A DNA stretch of 64,000 nt from Trebonia sp963795335 (GCA_963795335.1 CAWCHI010000015.1:1-64000); one strand, 5' to 3'; counted from the first letter of the stretch, positions 46,262-55,279 are shown. Notes: generated by a model from the letters alone, not told the origin. Program-made: numbers and translations.

Positions 46262-47518
46262 CTAACTCAGCAGGCGGATGCCTTCGGTCGGCTCGTCCGG
46301 GTCGATGAGGCCGCTGCCGCGCCCACCGTCCCGGCCGGCCTCGCGGTCGGCCAGCGGGTCACCGTGCCCGGTCGCCGGGCCGCCGCCCATCGGCGTCGTG
46401 GTGCGCTCGTGGGCGCCGCTGAGACGTCCAGGCCGGGCCCCCGGCGCAGCCGGCTGATCCGTCCGGGTGACCGGGCCACGGGTCCCGCCGGGGGGCAGCA
46501 GGCCACCGGCCGGGCTCGGCCCGTCCAGCGGGTCGACGCCTGGGCCCGCGGGTGCACCCCGGCGGGCGGCCAGCCCGGGGCGGGGCGGTAGCGGGCGGGC
46601 GTCCTGGTCCCGGGGCGGCGCCACCGATCCGTTGGCGACCGTCTCCGGCGCGGGCGGGGCGAGCAGTGCCAGGTCGGTGTTCTCGTCGGCGGTGTCGGTC
46701 CCGGTCGGAGTGCCAGCCCCGGCCGGAGTGCCATCGGCGTCCGGCGCCGCCCCGTCGGCCGCTTCTGCCCGGCTGACGGCCTGGCTGACCGACTGGTTGA
46801 CCTCTTCCTCCATCGACATGCGGGCCGACTCGGCCGCGACCAGGCCCTGCACCCCGTCGAGGATGTCGGTAAGCCGGCGGACCGTCTCCGAGTGGCGCGT
46901 GCTGAGCATGCTGAGCCTGCGCTCGGCGCCGTCGTGAACGGCGGCGGCCCGGGCGGTGGCCTCGTCCAGCACCTTCTTGGCCTGCGCCTTGGCCTGACTC
47001 AGGGCGGCGTCGGCCTTCTTACGGGTTTCACCGGTCAGCCGCTCGGCCTCGGCCCGGGCGGTGTTGCGGGTCTTCTCGGCCTCGTTGCGCGCCGCGGAAA
47101 TGGTGCGCTCGGCCTGCTCCTGGGCGGCCGTCAGCATGCGCTCGGCCTGCTCCCGGGCGTCGGCCCGGACCCGCTCGGACTCCTGCTGAGCGTTGGTTCG
47201 CTGCTGGGCGATGTCGTCGTCGGCCTTGTTCTTCTGGGCCTTGGCCTCGTCGTCCGCCAGCTTGAGGATCTGCGCGATCCGCTCGCTGACCTCCTCATGG
47301 GCCGGCCTGCCGGCCAGCGCCTGCTGGCGCGAGGTGGACAGCTCGCGGCGCAGGTGCTCGGATTCATCCAGGGACCGGGCAAGCCGCTGCTCGAGCTCCC
47401 GGATCTCACTGTTCCGGCGCGCTACGAAGTCATCAACCTGGCGGCGGCTGTAGCCGCGCATCTGCATCTCGAACTCTTCGTGCAGCAGGTTCGGCAGAAG
47501 TTCGCTGTTTTCATTCAT
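46262..47518 (-). CDS. DivIVA/Scy-type long coiled-coil protein
   Basis: ATG 47518 gives 418 residues. The N-terminal EFEMQMRGYSRRQVDDFVAR is the DivIVA-like membrane/pole-binding motif (F---RGY--RQVDDF). A continuous heptad coiled coil of about 210 residues (QAERMLTAAQEQAERTISAA, KKADAALSQAKAQAKKVLDE) follows. The C-terminal 170 residues are disordered, rich in Ala, Gly, Pro and Asp. Cytoskeletal proteins of this shape (Scy/FilP/cellulose-binding protein family) organise tip growth and division in actinomycetes. The frame is undamaged. An upstream extension to 47686 lacks family similarity. Confidence 0.82.
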   Translation of the reverse strand: MNENSELLPNLLHEEFEMQMRGYSRRQVDDFVARRNSEIRELEQRLARSLDESEHLRRELSTSRQQALAGRPAHEEVSERIAQILKLADDEAKAQKNKADDDIAQQRTNAQQESERVRADAREQAERMLTAAQEQAERTISAARNEAEKTRNTARAEAERLTGETRKKADAALSQAKAQAKKVLDEATARAAAVHDGAERRLSMLSTRHSETVRRLTDILDGVQGLVAAESARMSMEEEVNQSVSQAVSRAEAADGAAPDADGTPAGAGTPTGTDTADENTDLALLAPPAPETVANGSVAPPRDQDARPLPPRPGLAARRGAPAGPGVDPLDGPSPAGGLLPPGGTRGPVTRTDQPAAPGARPGRLSGAHERTTTPMGGGPATGHGDPLADREAGRDGGRGSGLIDPDEPTEGIRLLS

Positions 47519-48237
47519 GGCATCACGAGAATCTTGGGTCCTGAGAGGTCTGCGGGGACGGCGTCCGAGGTCTGGGGACGATGTCCGAAGTCTATTAGGG
47601 CCGGGCCTGATAACGGGGTGCGTCCGGTTGGCCGTCCTCCGGCCCGCCAACGCGCCCCTACCTGCGGCACGCGCATGCATGGACAACAGTTACCGGTCAG
47701 ACTCTTCACCGGCAGACCGCTGTCCGCAACCGAAACGACCGAGTGTCCGGTTATTGACCGACTTGACCCGTTATGAAAGTTATGCCCTGCGACCTGAGGG
47801 ACAGGACGTGACTCCTGAGGTTCGGCCAAACCAGGCCTTACCCGCCTGCGGCCGGGCTCAACCCGGCCCGGGCCCAGCCTGGCCGGCTCCCGGTCTGTGT
47901 GCCCGCCGCCGGCCCCGATGGCGCCGGCGCAAGGCGTGACGTATGCTGTAGTCAGTTAGTTACACTACGAAATTACGACATTTGGTTCTCTTCCACCCTC
48001 CGATGGCAGAGATCTGTGGCTGCTGGGGCTCCTGTCAGCAGGATCTCGGGCAGTTGCGCCAGTGAACGGATCGTTTACCGGAAGTAGCCGATTTCCGCTG
48101 CTTGCCCTGAATCGTTACCAGGCAGCCGGGTAAAACCTAGTCAAGGATGGTCTGCGAATGGCCCCGATGGGTCATGCGGAGGAATGGTGTCGCGACGTAA
48201 CCTGAAGGGCCGAGCAAGACGTGCCCAGTCAGCGGAG
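47519..48237. other. Intergenic region, no supported gene
   Basis: ORFs here are shadows. The region 47940-48000 is relatively AT-rich (TAGTCAGTTAGTTACACTAC, then GAAATTACGACATTTGG) and likely contains promoter elements for the small gene at 48238. TTGACC occurs twice near 47756-47770. Confidence 0.4.
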
Positions 48238-48396
48238 GTGAGCACGATTCCCATGCAAGTCGACCTTCGTGTTCACGATGACGTGGCCCTGACCGAGATC
48301 GAGCTCTACGCCGAGGTACTCACGGCGGTCGCGGCCAGCGACGGGCCCCTGTCGAAGCGGGAGCTCGACGAGGCGCTCGGCATCCGCCGCCGCTAG
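48238..48396 (+). CDS. Small conserved-looking helical protein
   Basis: The 52 residues run STIPMQVDLRVHDDVALTEI, ELYAEVLTAVAASDGPLSKR, ELDEALGIRRR. The start is either GTG 48238 or ATG 48253, the latter with GGAGG 14 bp upstream. The product is short, acidic in the middle and fully helical after residue 12. Similar small actinomycete proteins are known but have no assigned function. It sits before the convergent mshD gene. Confidence 0.6.
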   Translation: MSTIPMQVDLRVHDDVALTEIELYAEVLTAVAASDGPLSKRELDEALGIRRR

Positions 48397-48418
48397 GCCG
48401 CCCGGATGGCCGCACCCG

Positions 48419-49350
48419 CTACGGGTGCCGGTACATCGCGTCCGCTGACCACAGCGTGAAGCCGAGGGCGGTGTACAGCCGGACCGCGGCCGTATTGTCG
48501 TCGTCGACGTACAGCATCACGTCGGCTAGGCCGAGCCGGCGCAGGTGAGCCAGGCCGGTCATGGTCAGCACCCGGCCGAGGCCACCGCCCTGCCGGGCCG
48601 GGTCGACCCCGACCACGTAGACCTCGCCGATCGGTCCCCCGCCGGAGCCGCCGTCCGGGTGGACCTTGGTCCAGTGGAACCCGGCGAGCTCGCCGTCCCG
48701 CTCGGCCAGGAAGAAGCCGGCCGGGTCAAACCAGTCCTCGGCTTCCCGCAGCCGGAGGTCTTCCCGCGTCCACGAGCCCTGCTCCGGGTGATGCGCGAAT
48801 GCGCTCCGGTTGACCGCCAGCCAGGCTTCCTCGTCCGCCCCGGGGCGGAACGTCCGCACCGTGACGCCGGGCGGAGTGGCCGGGGCGCCGGACGGCACCG
48901 CCGACAACGGCATCCGCAGCTGCAGCAGCGCGCGGAACCGGGTAAAGCCGGCCGCCTTGGCCAGCGCGACCGCGCCCGGCAGCTCGCCATGGGCCCACAG
49001 CCGGGTGCCGTGGCCGCCCGACCCGGCCAGCACTGCCGCGGCCAGGGCCGTGCCGAAACCCTGGCGCCGCCGGCCGGGTGGACGACGAGTTCACCGCTGG
49101 CGTCGCCCTGCTCGTCGTCGGGTGCGTCGAGGTGCGCGTACCCGGCCAGCGTCCCGTCGGCGGCCGTCAGCACCAGGTCGCGCGAGCCGTCCCCGCTGCC
49201 GTGCCGGACCTGAAGCAGGACGTCCTCGGAGAGCGGTCCGACGCCGTCGGCGCGGGCGGCGGCGGCCGCGAGGTCCTGCACCCGGGCCGCCAGCTCGGGG
49301 GAGAGCCGGCCCTCGGTGAGGGTCGTGCCGGGGGGAGACGCCCAGGTCAC
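48419..49350 (-). CDS. mshD: Mycothiol synthase (one frameshift)
   Basis: The N-terminal half is read from GTG 49350: ELAARVQDLAAAAARADGVG, HGSGDGSRDLVLTAADGTLA, GYAHLDAPDD. The frame changes near 49075, and the second half is open to 48419: LWAHGELPGAVALAKAAGFT, PEQGSWTREDLRLREAEDWF, IGEVYVVGVDPARQGGGLGR and MLYVDDDNTAAVRLYTALGF. Two GNAT domains with V-GVDPA-QG-GLG for acetyl-CoA binding are typical of MshD, which acetylates Cys-GlcN-Ins in the last step of mycothiol biosynthesis. It overlaps the glnR stop by GTGA. The single shift is probably a sequencing error since the enzyme is important. Confidence 0.9.
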
Positions 49351-50087
49351 CGGTCCGCCGGGAGTGAGGTGTCCGTCCCCAGCAGCTCGCTGGTGGCGCG
49401 CTCCTCGGGTGATCCCTTGACCGGGACGAACCGGTAACCGACGTTGCGCACGGTGCCGATCAGCGCCTCGTGCTCGGGGCCGAGCTTGGCGCGCAGCCGC
49501 CGGACGTGCACGTCGACCGTCCGGGTGCCGCCGAAGTAGTCGTAGCCCCAGACCTCCTGCAGCAGGTGGGCCCGGGTGAACACCCGGCCCGGGTGCTGGG
49601 CGAGGAACTTGAGCAGCTCGAACTCCTTGAAGGTGAGGTCGAGCACGCGGCCGCGCAGCCGCGCCGAGTAGGTGGCCTCGTCGATCGCCAGGTCGCCGGA
49701 CCTGATCTCGTCGGGTGCGTCGGCCGCCGCGCGCAGCGCCCGGCGCCCGGTGGCCAGCCGGAGGCGGGCCTCCACCTCGGCGGGTCCTGCCGTGTTCAAG
49801 ATCACATCGTCAGCGTTCCACTCGGCGCTGATCGCGGCAAGGCCGCCTTCGGTGACGATGGCGAACATCGGGCAGTCGAGCCCGGTGGTGTTCAGCAGGC
49901 GGCAGATACTCTTGGCGTGGGCGAGGTCGCGGCGCGCGTCGACCAGCACGACGTCCGCGGGAGGCGCCTCGACCAGCGCGGAGGCGTCGGCCGGGACCAC
50001 GCGCACGGAGTGCAGCAGCAGGCCGAGGGCCGGCAGGACCTCGGACGAGGGCTCGAGCACGCTGGTCACCAACAGCAACTCGCTCAC
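49347..50087 (-). CDS. glnR: Nitrogen-metabolism response regulator GlnR
   Basis: GTG 50087 gives 246 residues. The N-terminal atypical receiver domain (SELLLVTSVLEPSSEVLPAL, ADVVLVDARRDLAHAKSICR) has the central Asp in VLVDARRD. The C-terminal OmpR-type winged helix has RVLDLTFKEFELLKFLAQHP, GRVFTRAHLLQEVWGYDYFG and RTVDVHVRRLRAKLGPEHEA, nearly identical to Streptomyces GlnR. It regulates nitrogen-assimilation genes such as glnA and amtB. In an operon with mshD (4-bp overlap), as in mycobacteria. No partner kinase gene is nearby, typical of GlnR. An in-frame upstream extension is not supported. Confidence 0.93.
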   Translation of the reverse strand: MSELLLVTSVLEPSSEVLPALGLLLHSVRVVPADASALVEAPPADVVLVDARRDLAHAKSICRLLNTTGLDCPMFAIVTEGGLAAISAEWNADDVILNTAGPAEVEARLRLATGRRALRAAADAPDEIRSGDLAIDEATYSARLRGRVLDLTFKEFELLKFLAQHPGRVFTRAHLLQEVWGYDYFGGTRTVDVHVRRLRAKLGPEHEALIGTVRNVGYRFVPVKGSPEERATSELLGTDTSLPADR

Positions 50088-50147
50088 GTGAGGCCACCTC
50101 CAGTCTTGCGGGCGCAGGCACCCGTCGCTCTTTTGTATAAACAAAAA

Positions 50148-50182
50148 GGGACCCGGGGGCAACATTGCCCGAGGTCCCGTTG
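50148..50182 (-). terminator. Rho-independent terminator upstream of glnR
   Basis: On the minus strand, GGGACC-TC-GGGCA and TGCCC-CCG-GGTCCC form a two-part stem followed by TTTTTGTTT. It lies about 60 bases before the glnR start. It could block transcripts entering glnR from the antisense side of the MoaD gene, or act as an attenuator in the glnR leader. Confidence 0.7.
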
Positions 50183-50199
50183 AAGTGAGGATATCCCAC

Positions 50200-50461
50200 A
50201 TGGCCAGGGTCACCATCAGGTACTGGGCCGCTGCCAAGGCGGCCGCGGGCACGGCGTGAGGAAGCGGTGGAGGCATCCACCCTGGGCGCCGCGCTTAACG
50301 CGGCCGTTGCCAGCCGGAAACCGGACCGGCGCCTGGCGGAAGTCTTCGCGAGGTCGTCGTTCCTGGTGAACGCCGATCCGGTGGGCCGCGCCGACCGGCA
50401 GTCGATCGTGCTCGACGAGGGCGACGTGATCGAGGTGCTGCCGCCCTTCGCGGGCGGCTGA
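50200..50461 (+). CDS. MoaD/ThiS-family small sulfur carrier protein (one frameshift)
   Basis: From ATG 50200: ARVTIRYWAAAKAAAGTA, then a base is lost or gained near 50257, and the other frame gives EEAVEASTLGAALNAAVASR, FARSSFLVNADPVGRADRQS and VLDEGDVIEVLPPFAGG. The V-YW--AK-AAG start and the C-terminal VLPPFAGG with terminal Gly-Gly are diagnostic: the C-terminal glycine is thiocarboxylated in sulfur transfer. Total 86 residues. It could serve molybdopterin or other sulfur transfer, in keeping with the sulfur genes downstream. Divergent from glnR. Confidence 0.85.
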
Positions 50462-50741
50462 GGCGGACCCGGGCCTGCCGAAGCCGTCGCCAGAGCAGCC
50501 TAAACGTGACGAGCTTCACCACCGGGCACCAGCCGCACCGCCTCCTCGTTTGTCACGAACCGTAGTCAGTTGGCTCTATTTCGGTTGCACAGAGGCATTA
50601 TGAGCCCGGTATACCGGTAACTGTGGGCACTGATCCCGGTTTGCCCGGGCAGCGGAAATTCCCCGCCGCCGTTGAACCCGGCAGCGCGATGCCAACGTTT
50701 TCCCTAGTGTGCCGAGCACAGCAGCGGCCAGCGGTGAACGC
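50462..50741. other. Intergenic region with palindrome upstream of the sigma-factor gene
   Basis: There is no gene. CCGGTATACCGG at 50606-50617 is a perfect 12-bp palindrome, and GGTAACTGTGGG follows. It may hold the regulated promoter of the sigma/anti-sigma operon, but no -35/-10 pair is certain. Confidence 0.4.
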
Positions 50742-51243
50742 ATGGCCGACGACGCCTTTATCCGGGCGCTGTACGCCGAGCACGGCGGAGCGCTGCTCCG
50801 GTACGCCTTGCACCTGACCAGCGGCGACAGGCAGAAGGCGGAGGACCTGTGTGCAGGAGACCATCGTGCGCGCCTGGCGGCACCCGGAGGCCCTCGCGGA
50901 CCGTCCGGCGCGCCCCTGGCTGTTCGCCGTGGCGCGCAACCTGGCGGTGGACGCCTACCGGGCGCGCCAGTCCCGGCCGCCGGAGACCGGGCAGGAGGCC
51001 TTCGACACGCTGCCCGCGCAGGACGACGCGGACCGCACCCTGGAGTCGTGGGCGGTGGCGGAGGCGCTGGCCTCGCTGCGGCCCGACCACCGCTCGGTCA
51101 TCGTCGAGACCTACTACCGCGGCTGCTCGGTGGCCGAGGCGGCGGCCACCCTCGGCATACCGCCGGGAACGGTGAAGTCCCGCACGTACTACGCGCTCAA
51201 GGCGCTCAAGCTGGCCCTGCAGGAACGGGGGCTGGCGCCATGA
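50742..51243 (+). CDS. ECF sigma factor, SigL-like (one frameshift)
   Basis: From ATG 50742: ADDAFIRALYAEHGGALLRY, ALHLTSGDRQKAEDL, then a single extra base near 50850 and onward QETIVRAWRHPEALADRPAR, PWLFAVARNLAVDAYRARQS, SLRPDHRSVIVETYYRGCSV and IPPGTVKSRTYYALKALKLA. Regions 2 and 4 of an ECF sigma factor are complete in about 166 residues. The gene ends in ATGA with the anti-sigma gene at 51240, so it is co-translated. By neighbours (thioredoxin-like, sulfurtransferase) it may respond to redox or cell-envelope stress; this is inference. Confidence 0.88.
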
Positions 51244-52011
51244 CGCTCATCCGCCGGCGGGGCGGCGGCGCAGGCCCCCCGGGCCATGGACTGCCCGGAG
51301 GCCCGGATGTCGCTCGGCGTCTACGTGCTCGGCGCGATCGACCCGGCCGAGCGGGCGCTGGTGGACGCGCACCTGGCGACCTGCCGGGACTGCCGCGACG
51401 AGCTGGCCGGGCTGGCCGGGCTGCCCGCGCTGCTCGCCCGGGTCTCGACCGAGGAGGCCATCGCGCTCGGCGACGGGCGACGGTCCGCCCGCCGCGGCCG
51501 AGGCGGCCGAGCCGCCGCCGCGAGCTGCTGGCCACCGTGCTTGACCTGACGAGGCGCGCCGGCGCCGCCGCCGCTGGCGGGAGGCCAGCCTCGGCGTCGC
51601 CGCGGCGCTGATCATCGCGGCCGGCGTGTTCGGCGGCCTGCAGGCCGGATCGGGCTCGCCCGCGCCAGCCGCCGCCGCGGCCGGGATCAGCGTACCCCGG
51701 CAGCCCGCAACGGCCCGTGGACGACCTGCGACCGGGCAGTCGGGGCGCATGGCCGCCACGGTCAGCTACCGCTCGATGGGCTGGGGCACCCAGCTCGACG
51801 ACCAAGGTCAGCGGCATCCCGGTCGGCACGAGCTGCCAGCTGTGGGTCGATCGACGCGGCCGGGCACCGCGCGCTCGCCGGCAGCTGGGTCACCGACGAC
51901 GACGAGGGCACCGTCTGGTACCCGGGCTCGGCCGCGGTGCCGGGCAAGGACGTGACCGGCGTTCCAGGTCACCGTCGGCAGCGGCCAGACGATCGATAGG
52001 TCCCGGCCTGA
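51240..52011 (+). CDS. Zinc-finger-type anti-sigma factor (several frameshifts)
   Basis: The ATGA overlap gives the start. DCPEARMSLGVYVLGAIDPA, ERALVDAHLATCRDCRDELA (the H-x3-C-x2-C zinc anti-sigma motif near 51370-51400) are in one frame. LLATVLDLTRRAG and WREASLGVAAALIIAAGVFG (transmembrane helix near 51580-51640) are in others. An external domain follows with VSYRSMGWGTQLDD, then GIPVGTSCQLWV and YPGSAAVPGKDVT. Reconstructed length is about 255 residues with at least four single-base shifts. It matches the RskA/SigL-partner layout: zinc domain inside, one helix, an outer domain. It should sequester the sigma factor at 50742. Confidence 0.75.
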
Positions 52012-52068
52012 TCCGGGGGATCGCCGTACCGGGAATAGCCGGCAGCGGTCAGCGGTGCTTGAGTAGTC

Positions 52069-52557
52069 GTGGTCGGTGGCCTGATAGCACTCGTGGTGGT
52101 TCTCGCCGTGGCATCCGCGGCGGGCTTCGCGCATGCGCCAGCGCCAGGGCCGGTTCCGCGCGCCGCGCTGGCGTCCCCCGTCGACGTCGCGCCGTCGGCT
52201 GGACGCCCGGCCCGTGCCGCCGCGTCCGGTGCTGCTCAGCGCCGGCCGACCTCGGCGCGCCGCTGGGCGCGCAGGTCACCCTGGTTCAGTTTTCCAGCGA
52301 GGTGTGCGCCTACTGCGGCCCGACCAGGGAACTGCTCACCGAGGTGGCGGCCGAACGCGACGGCATGGCGTTCGTCGAGATCGACGCCGCGGCGCGGATG
52401 GACCTGACCAGGCGGCTGCACGTGCTGTCCACCCCGACCGTCCTGGTGCTCGACGCCGCTCGGCGGCATCACCAGCCGGGCGTCCGGCCCGCTGCGCAAG
52501 GCCGACCTGCTGAGGCGGTCGGGCAGGCCGTTCGCCCTGGCGACGGGTGCGTCTTGA
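52069..52557 (+). CDS. Thioredoxin-like membrane-anchored protein (frameshifted)
   Basis: GTG 52069 begins with a transmembrane segment (GGLIALVVVLAVASAAGFAH), followed by a proline-rich spacer. Then comes ADLGAPLGAQVTLVQFSSEV, CAYCGPTRELLTEVAAERDG with a C-A-Y-C active site, and DLTRRLHVLSTPTVLVLDAA with the cis-proline STPT motif. The last residues ATGAS end at TGA 52555. About 160 residues. The product is a thioredoxin-fold protein facing outside; the mycobacterial counterpart in the same neighbourhood is ThiX (Rv0816c). Two or three shifts, near 52130, 52230 and 52460. Confidence 0.75.
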
Positions 52558-52664
52558 ATTTCCCACTAAATCAGGCGACAATGAGGCTCCGGCGTGCAGC
52601 ACCGGGTGGTGACAGCGGTGCCGCACCGGTGAATAGCATCGGGTACGTGCCTTCCAGGACAGCC

Positions 52665-52746
52665 ATGCTGCTGACCAAGCGGCGGGCTGTCGACTTCTGC
52701 CGGGTCGCGACCGCGATGTGTCGGCCCTGTGCCTTCCGCCGCCTGA
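52665..52746 (+). CDS. Probable short leader peptide upstream of the sulfur operon
   Basis: ATG 52665 starts LLTKRRAVDFCRVATAMCRP, with the K/R-RR-VD-x-RV-A-A-C arrangement known for putative leader peptides of actinobacterial sulfate and cysteine genes. The exact end is uncertain: in frame it runs on, but a single-base shift gives a TGA at 52744. The cysteine codons near the end would let ribosomes sense cysteine availability. It sits before the DUF4395-sulfurtransferase-DUF1416 operon. Confidence 0.5.
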
Positions 52747-52837
52747 GGACGCGCGCCTGCGCGTCAACCCGGACGTGCCGTCAGGGCGGGCTGGAGAACT
52801 CAGACAGCTGCACCGTGCACCCACTGGAGCTACCATC

Positions 52838-53271
52838 ATGAGCATTCGACTCGCGCGGCCCGCGCTTCGGCGCGGCTATCACCACCGTGGTCCTCGCTGT
52901 CGTCCTGGTCATCGCCGGAGTGTCGCACCGGCGGCCGGCTGGCTGCTCCTCGCGCAGACGCTGGTGTTCGCCGTCGGGGCGCTGGCAGGCCTGCGCTACG
53001 CCCCGTACGGGCTCATCTTCCGTCACCTGGTCCGGCCGCGGCTCGGGCCACCGTCCAAGACCGAGCCGGAGGCGCCGCCGCGCTTCTCCCAGGGCGTCGG
53101 CATGGTGTTCGCCGGGATCGGCACGATCGGCTTCGCGGCCGGGCGTGCCGCGTGCTCGGGATCGTCTTCGCCGCGTTCGCCCTGGCCGCCGCGTTCCTCA
53201 ACGCGGCCTTCGACTTCTGCCTCGGTTGCCAGATGTACCTGTTCATCCAAAGAATCCGGCCCGCCCACTAG
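52838..53271 (+). CDS. DUF4395 membrane protein (frameshifted)
   Basis: ATG 52838; segments in different frames are TTVVLAVVLVIAGV, GWLLLAQTLVFAVGALAGLR, YAPYGLIFRHLVRPRLGPPS, RFSQGVGMVFAGIGTIGFAA and IVFAAFALAAAFLNAAFDFC followed by LGCQMYL. The R-SQGVG- and A-LNA--DFCLGC-MYL motifs identify DUF4395. Two or three membrane helices and a conserved cysteine pair (FC-LGC). The protein is associated with thioredoxin-like and sulfurtransferase genes in actinobacteria; its chemistry is unknown. About 143 residues, at least three single-base shifts. Confidence 0.8.
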
Positions 53272-53301
53272 GGCCGGGCCGCACAAGGAGGTTTCTCAGC
53301 C

Positions 53302-54144
53302 ATGAGCCGTTCCGACGTCCTAGTCGACGCCGACTGGGTCGAGGCCCACATCGGTGCGCCTGGCTCCGTCATCGTCGAGGTAGACGAGGACACGAGCGCC
53401 TACGACAAGGGGCACATCCCCAGCGCCATCAAGATCGACTGGAAGAAGGACCTGCAGGACCCGGTGCGCCGCGACTTCGTGGACAAGGTCGGCTTCGAGG
53501 CGCTGCTGTCCGAGCGGGGCATCTCCAACGACGACACCGTGATCCTCTACGGCGGCAACAACAACTGGTTCGCCGCCTACGCCTACTGGTACTTCAAGCT
53601 GTACGGCCACGACAAGGTGCTGCTGCTCGACGGCGGGCGCAAGAAGTGGGAGCTCGACTCGCGCGAGCTGAGCACCGACGTCCCGGCCCGGGCGAAGACC
53701 AGCTACACCGCCACCGAGCAGGACCCGCCCTGCGGGCCAAGCGCGACGAGGTCATCGACGCGATCGGCAAGCGGAACCTGGTCGACGTCCGCTCGCCCGA
53801 CGAGTTCTCCGGCAAGCTGCTCGCCCCGGCGCACCTGCCGCAGGAGCAGTCGCAGCGCGGCGGGCACATCCCGACCGCGAAGAACGTCCCGTGGTCCAAG
53901 GCGGCCAACGAGGACGGCACGTTCAAGTCCGACGGACGAGCTGACCGCCCTGTACAAGGACGACGCGGGCGTGGACTTCGGCAAGGACACCATCGCGTAC
54001 TGCCGGATCGGCGAGCGCTCGGCCCACACCTGGTTCGTGCTGCACGAGATCCTGGGCCTGCCGAACGTGAAGAACTACGACGGCTCGTGGACCGAATACG
54101 GCTCGCTGGTGGGCGTGCCGATCGAACTGGGGGAGGGCAAGTGA
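53302..54144 (+). CDS. Thiosulfate/3-mercaptopyruvate sulfurtransferase (two frameshifts)
   Basis: ATG 53302, with AAGGAGG upstream: SRSDVLVDADWVEAHIGAPG, VIVEVDEDTSAYDKGHIPSA, IKIDWKKDLQDPVRRDF. This inactive N-terminal rhodanese domain is followed by the catalytic one: NLVDVRSPDEFSGKL, RGGHIPTAKNVPW, TIAYCRIGERSAHTWFVLHE with the active-site cysteine in YCRIGERS. It ends YDGSWTEYGSLVGVPIELGE. Closest to the actinobacterial CysA2/SseA family. Shifts lie near 53730 and 53935. It overlaps the DUF1416 gene by GTGA, an order conserved in mycobacteria (cysA2-sseC2). Confidence 0.9.
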   Translation: MSRSDVLVDADWVEAHIGAPGSVIVEVDEDTSAYDKGHIPSAIKIDWKKDLQDPVRRDFVDKVGFEALLSERGISNDDTVILYGGNNNWFAAYAYWYFKLYGHDKVLLLDGGRKKWELDSRELSTDVPARAKTSYTATEQDPPCGPSATRSSTRSASGTWSTSARPTSSPASCSPRRTCRRSSRSAAGTSRPRRTSRGPRRPTRTARSSPTDELTALYKDDAGVDFGKDTIAYCRIGERSAHTWFVLHEILGLPNVKNYDGSWTEYGSLVGVPIELGEGK

Positions 54145-54449
54145 GCAACGACAGCTGCGGCGCGCCGGCGGGCGGCGTGACCATCACGAAGGACAAGGCG
54201 GGCAAGGAGGCGATCATCGAGGGGCAGGTGCTCCGCGACGGCGCCCCCGTGTCCACCGGCTACGCCCGGCTGCTGGGCACCGGCGACGAGTTCGTCGCCG
54301 AGGTGCCGCTCGGCGAGGACGGCGGCTTCCGCTTCTTCGCCGCGCCGGGCGAGTGGACGCTGCGCGTGCTCGCGCCCGGCGACGTCCGCCTCGAGCAGGC
54401 GGTCACCGCGGACATCGGCCAGATCACCAAGGTGGAGTTCCTGGTCTGA
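54141..54449 (+). CDS. DUF1416 protein (SseC-like)
   Basis: The 102 residues from GTG 54141 run SNDSCGAPAGGVTITKDKAG, KEAIIEGQVLRDGAPVSTGY, ARLLGTGDEFVAEVPLGEDG, GFRFFAAPGEWTLRVLAPGD. The CGAP---- and GQV--DG-PV-GYVRLL pattern defines DUF1416/SseC, a small beta-sandwich linked to sulfurtransferases in actinobacteria and thought to help sulfur metabolism. Four-base overlap with the sulfurtransferase gene. Intact. Confidence 0.9.
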   Translation: MSNDSCGAPAGGVTITKDKAGKEAIIEGQVLRDGAPVSTGYARLLGTGDEFVAEVPLGEDGGFRFFAAPGEWTLRVLAPGDVRLEQAVTADIGQITKVEFLV

Positions 54450-54554
54450 GACGGCGCGGCGCGAACCGGGCTCCGGGTATCCCGGGGCCCGGTTCATCTT
54501 TGCCGCCATGCCCCGGTCGCCTGGGCTTTGCCCGCCGTCCGTAGGCTCTGCCGC

Positions 54555-55213
54555 ATGAGCGAGCACCGGCAGGAGTTCGACAACGAGCTCGAGGCCATCG
54601 AGGGCAAGGTCATCGAGCTGTTCGCGATGGTCGCCGAGGGCGTGCCGCTGGCGACCCAGGCGCTGCTGAACGGGGACAACGACGCCTACGTGACGCTGGC
54701 CGAGCGCGACCAGGCCATCGACGCGCTTTACCTCGAGGTCGAGGGCCTGGCCAACCGGGAGATCTTGCTGCAGGCGCCGGTGGCGTCCGACCTGCGCTTC
54801 CTGCTCTCCGTGCTGCGCATCGTGCCCGAGCTCGAGCGGTCGCACGACCTGGTGGTGCACATCGGCGCCAGCGCCGGCCACCTGATCCTCGGCGACGACC
54901 TCGGGCCGCGCGCCAGCGGCCTGGTCGCGCGGATGGGCGAGCTCGCGGCCGAGATGTGGCGGCAGGCGGCCGACTCCTGGTACCAGCGCGACCGGACCGC
55001 GGCCGCGGCCCTGGCCGAGCGCGACGAGGCATGGACGAGCTGCACGCCAGCCTCACCGCCGAGCTGGCCTCCGGGACAGTGGCGGTCCCCGTCGCGATGG
55101 AGATGGCGCTGATCGCCCGCGACTACGAGCGGCTGGGCGCGCACGCGGTGAACATCGCCCGCCGGGTGGTGTACCTCGCGGGGTCGGCCCCGGGCAAGCC
55201 GAAGGAAAGCTGA
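54555..55213 (+). CDS. phoU: Phosphate transport regulator PhoU (one frameshift)
   Basis: From ATG 54555: EHRQEFDNELEAIEGKVIEL, AERDQAIDALYLEVEGLANR, ILLQAPVASDLRFLLSVLRI and VPELERSHDLVVHIGASAGH. The E-D---D-L--E---- and R--L--I--E-ER--D metal-binding three-helix repeat is the first PhoU half. Near 55030 the frame changes and MDELHASLTAELASGTVAVP, MALIARDYERLGAHAVNIAR follows with the second half. Together about 219 residues. PhoU signals phosphate sufficiency from the Pst transporter to the PhoR/PhoP system. Followed by a terminator; the pst genes converge from the other strand. Confidence 0.88.
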
Positions 55214-55223
55214 CCCGGAACGG

Positions 55224-55259
55224 CAAAGGGCGCGCCCGCCGGTGCGGAAGCGCCCTTTG
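55224..55259. terminator. Hairpin terminator between phoU and pstB
   Basis: CAAAGGGCGC and GCGCCCTTTG form a perfect 10-bp stem around a GC-rich 16-base loop. Convergent position between phoU (+) and pstB (-) stops; works in both directions (AAA and TTT ends). Confidence 0.75.
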
Positions 55260-55279
55260 TGCTGACGGCCGGCCTGCCG

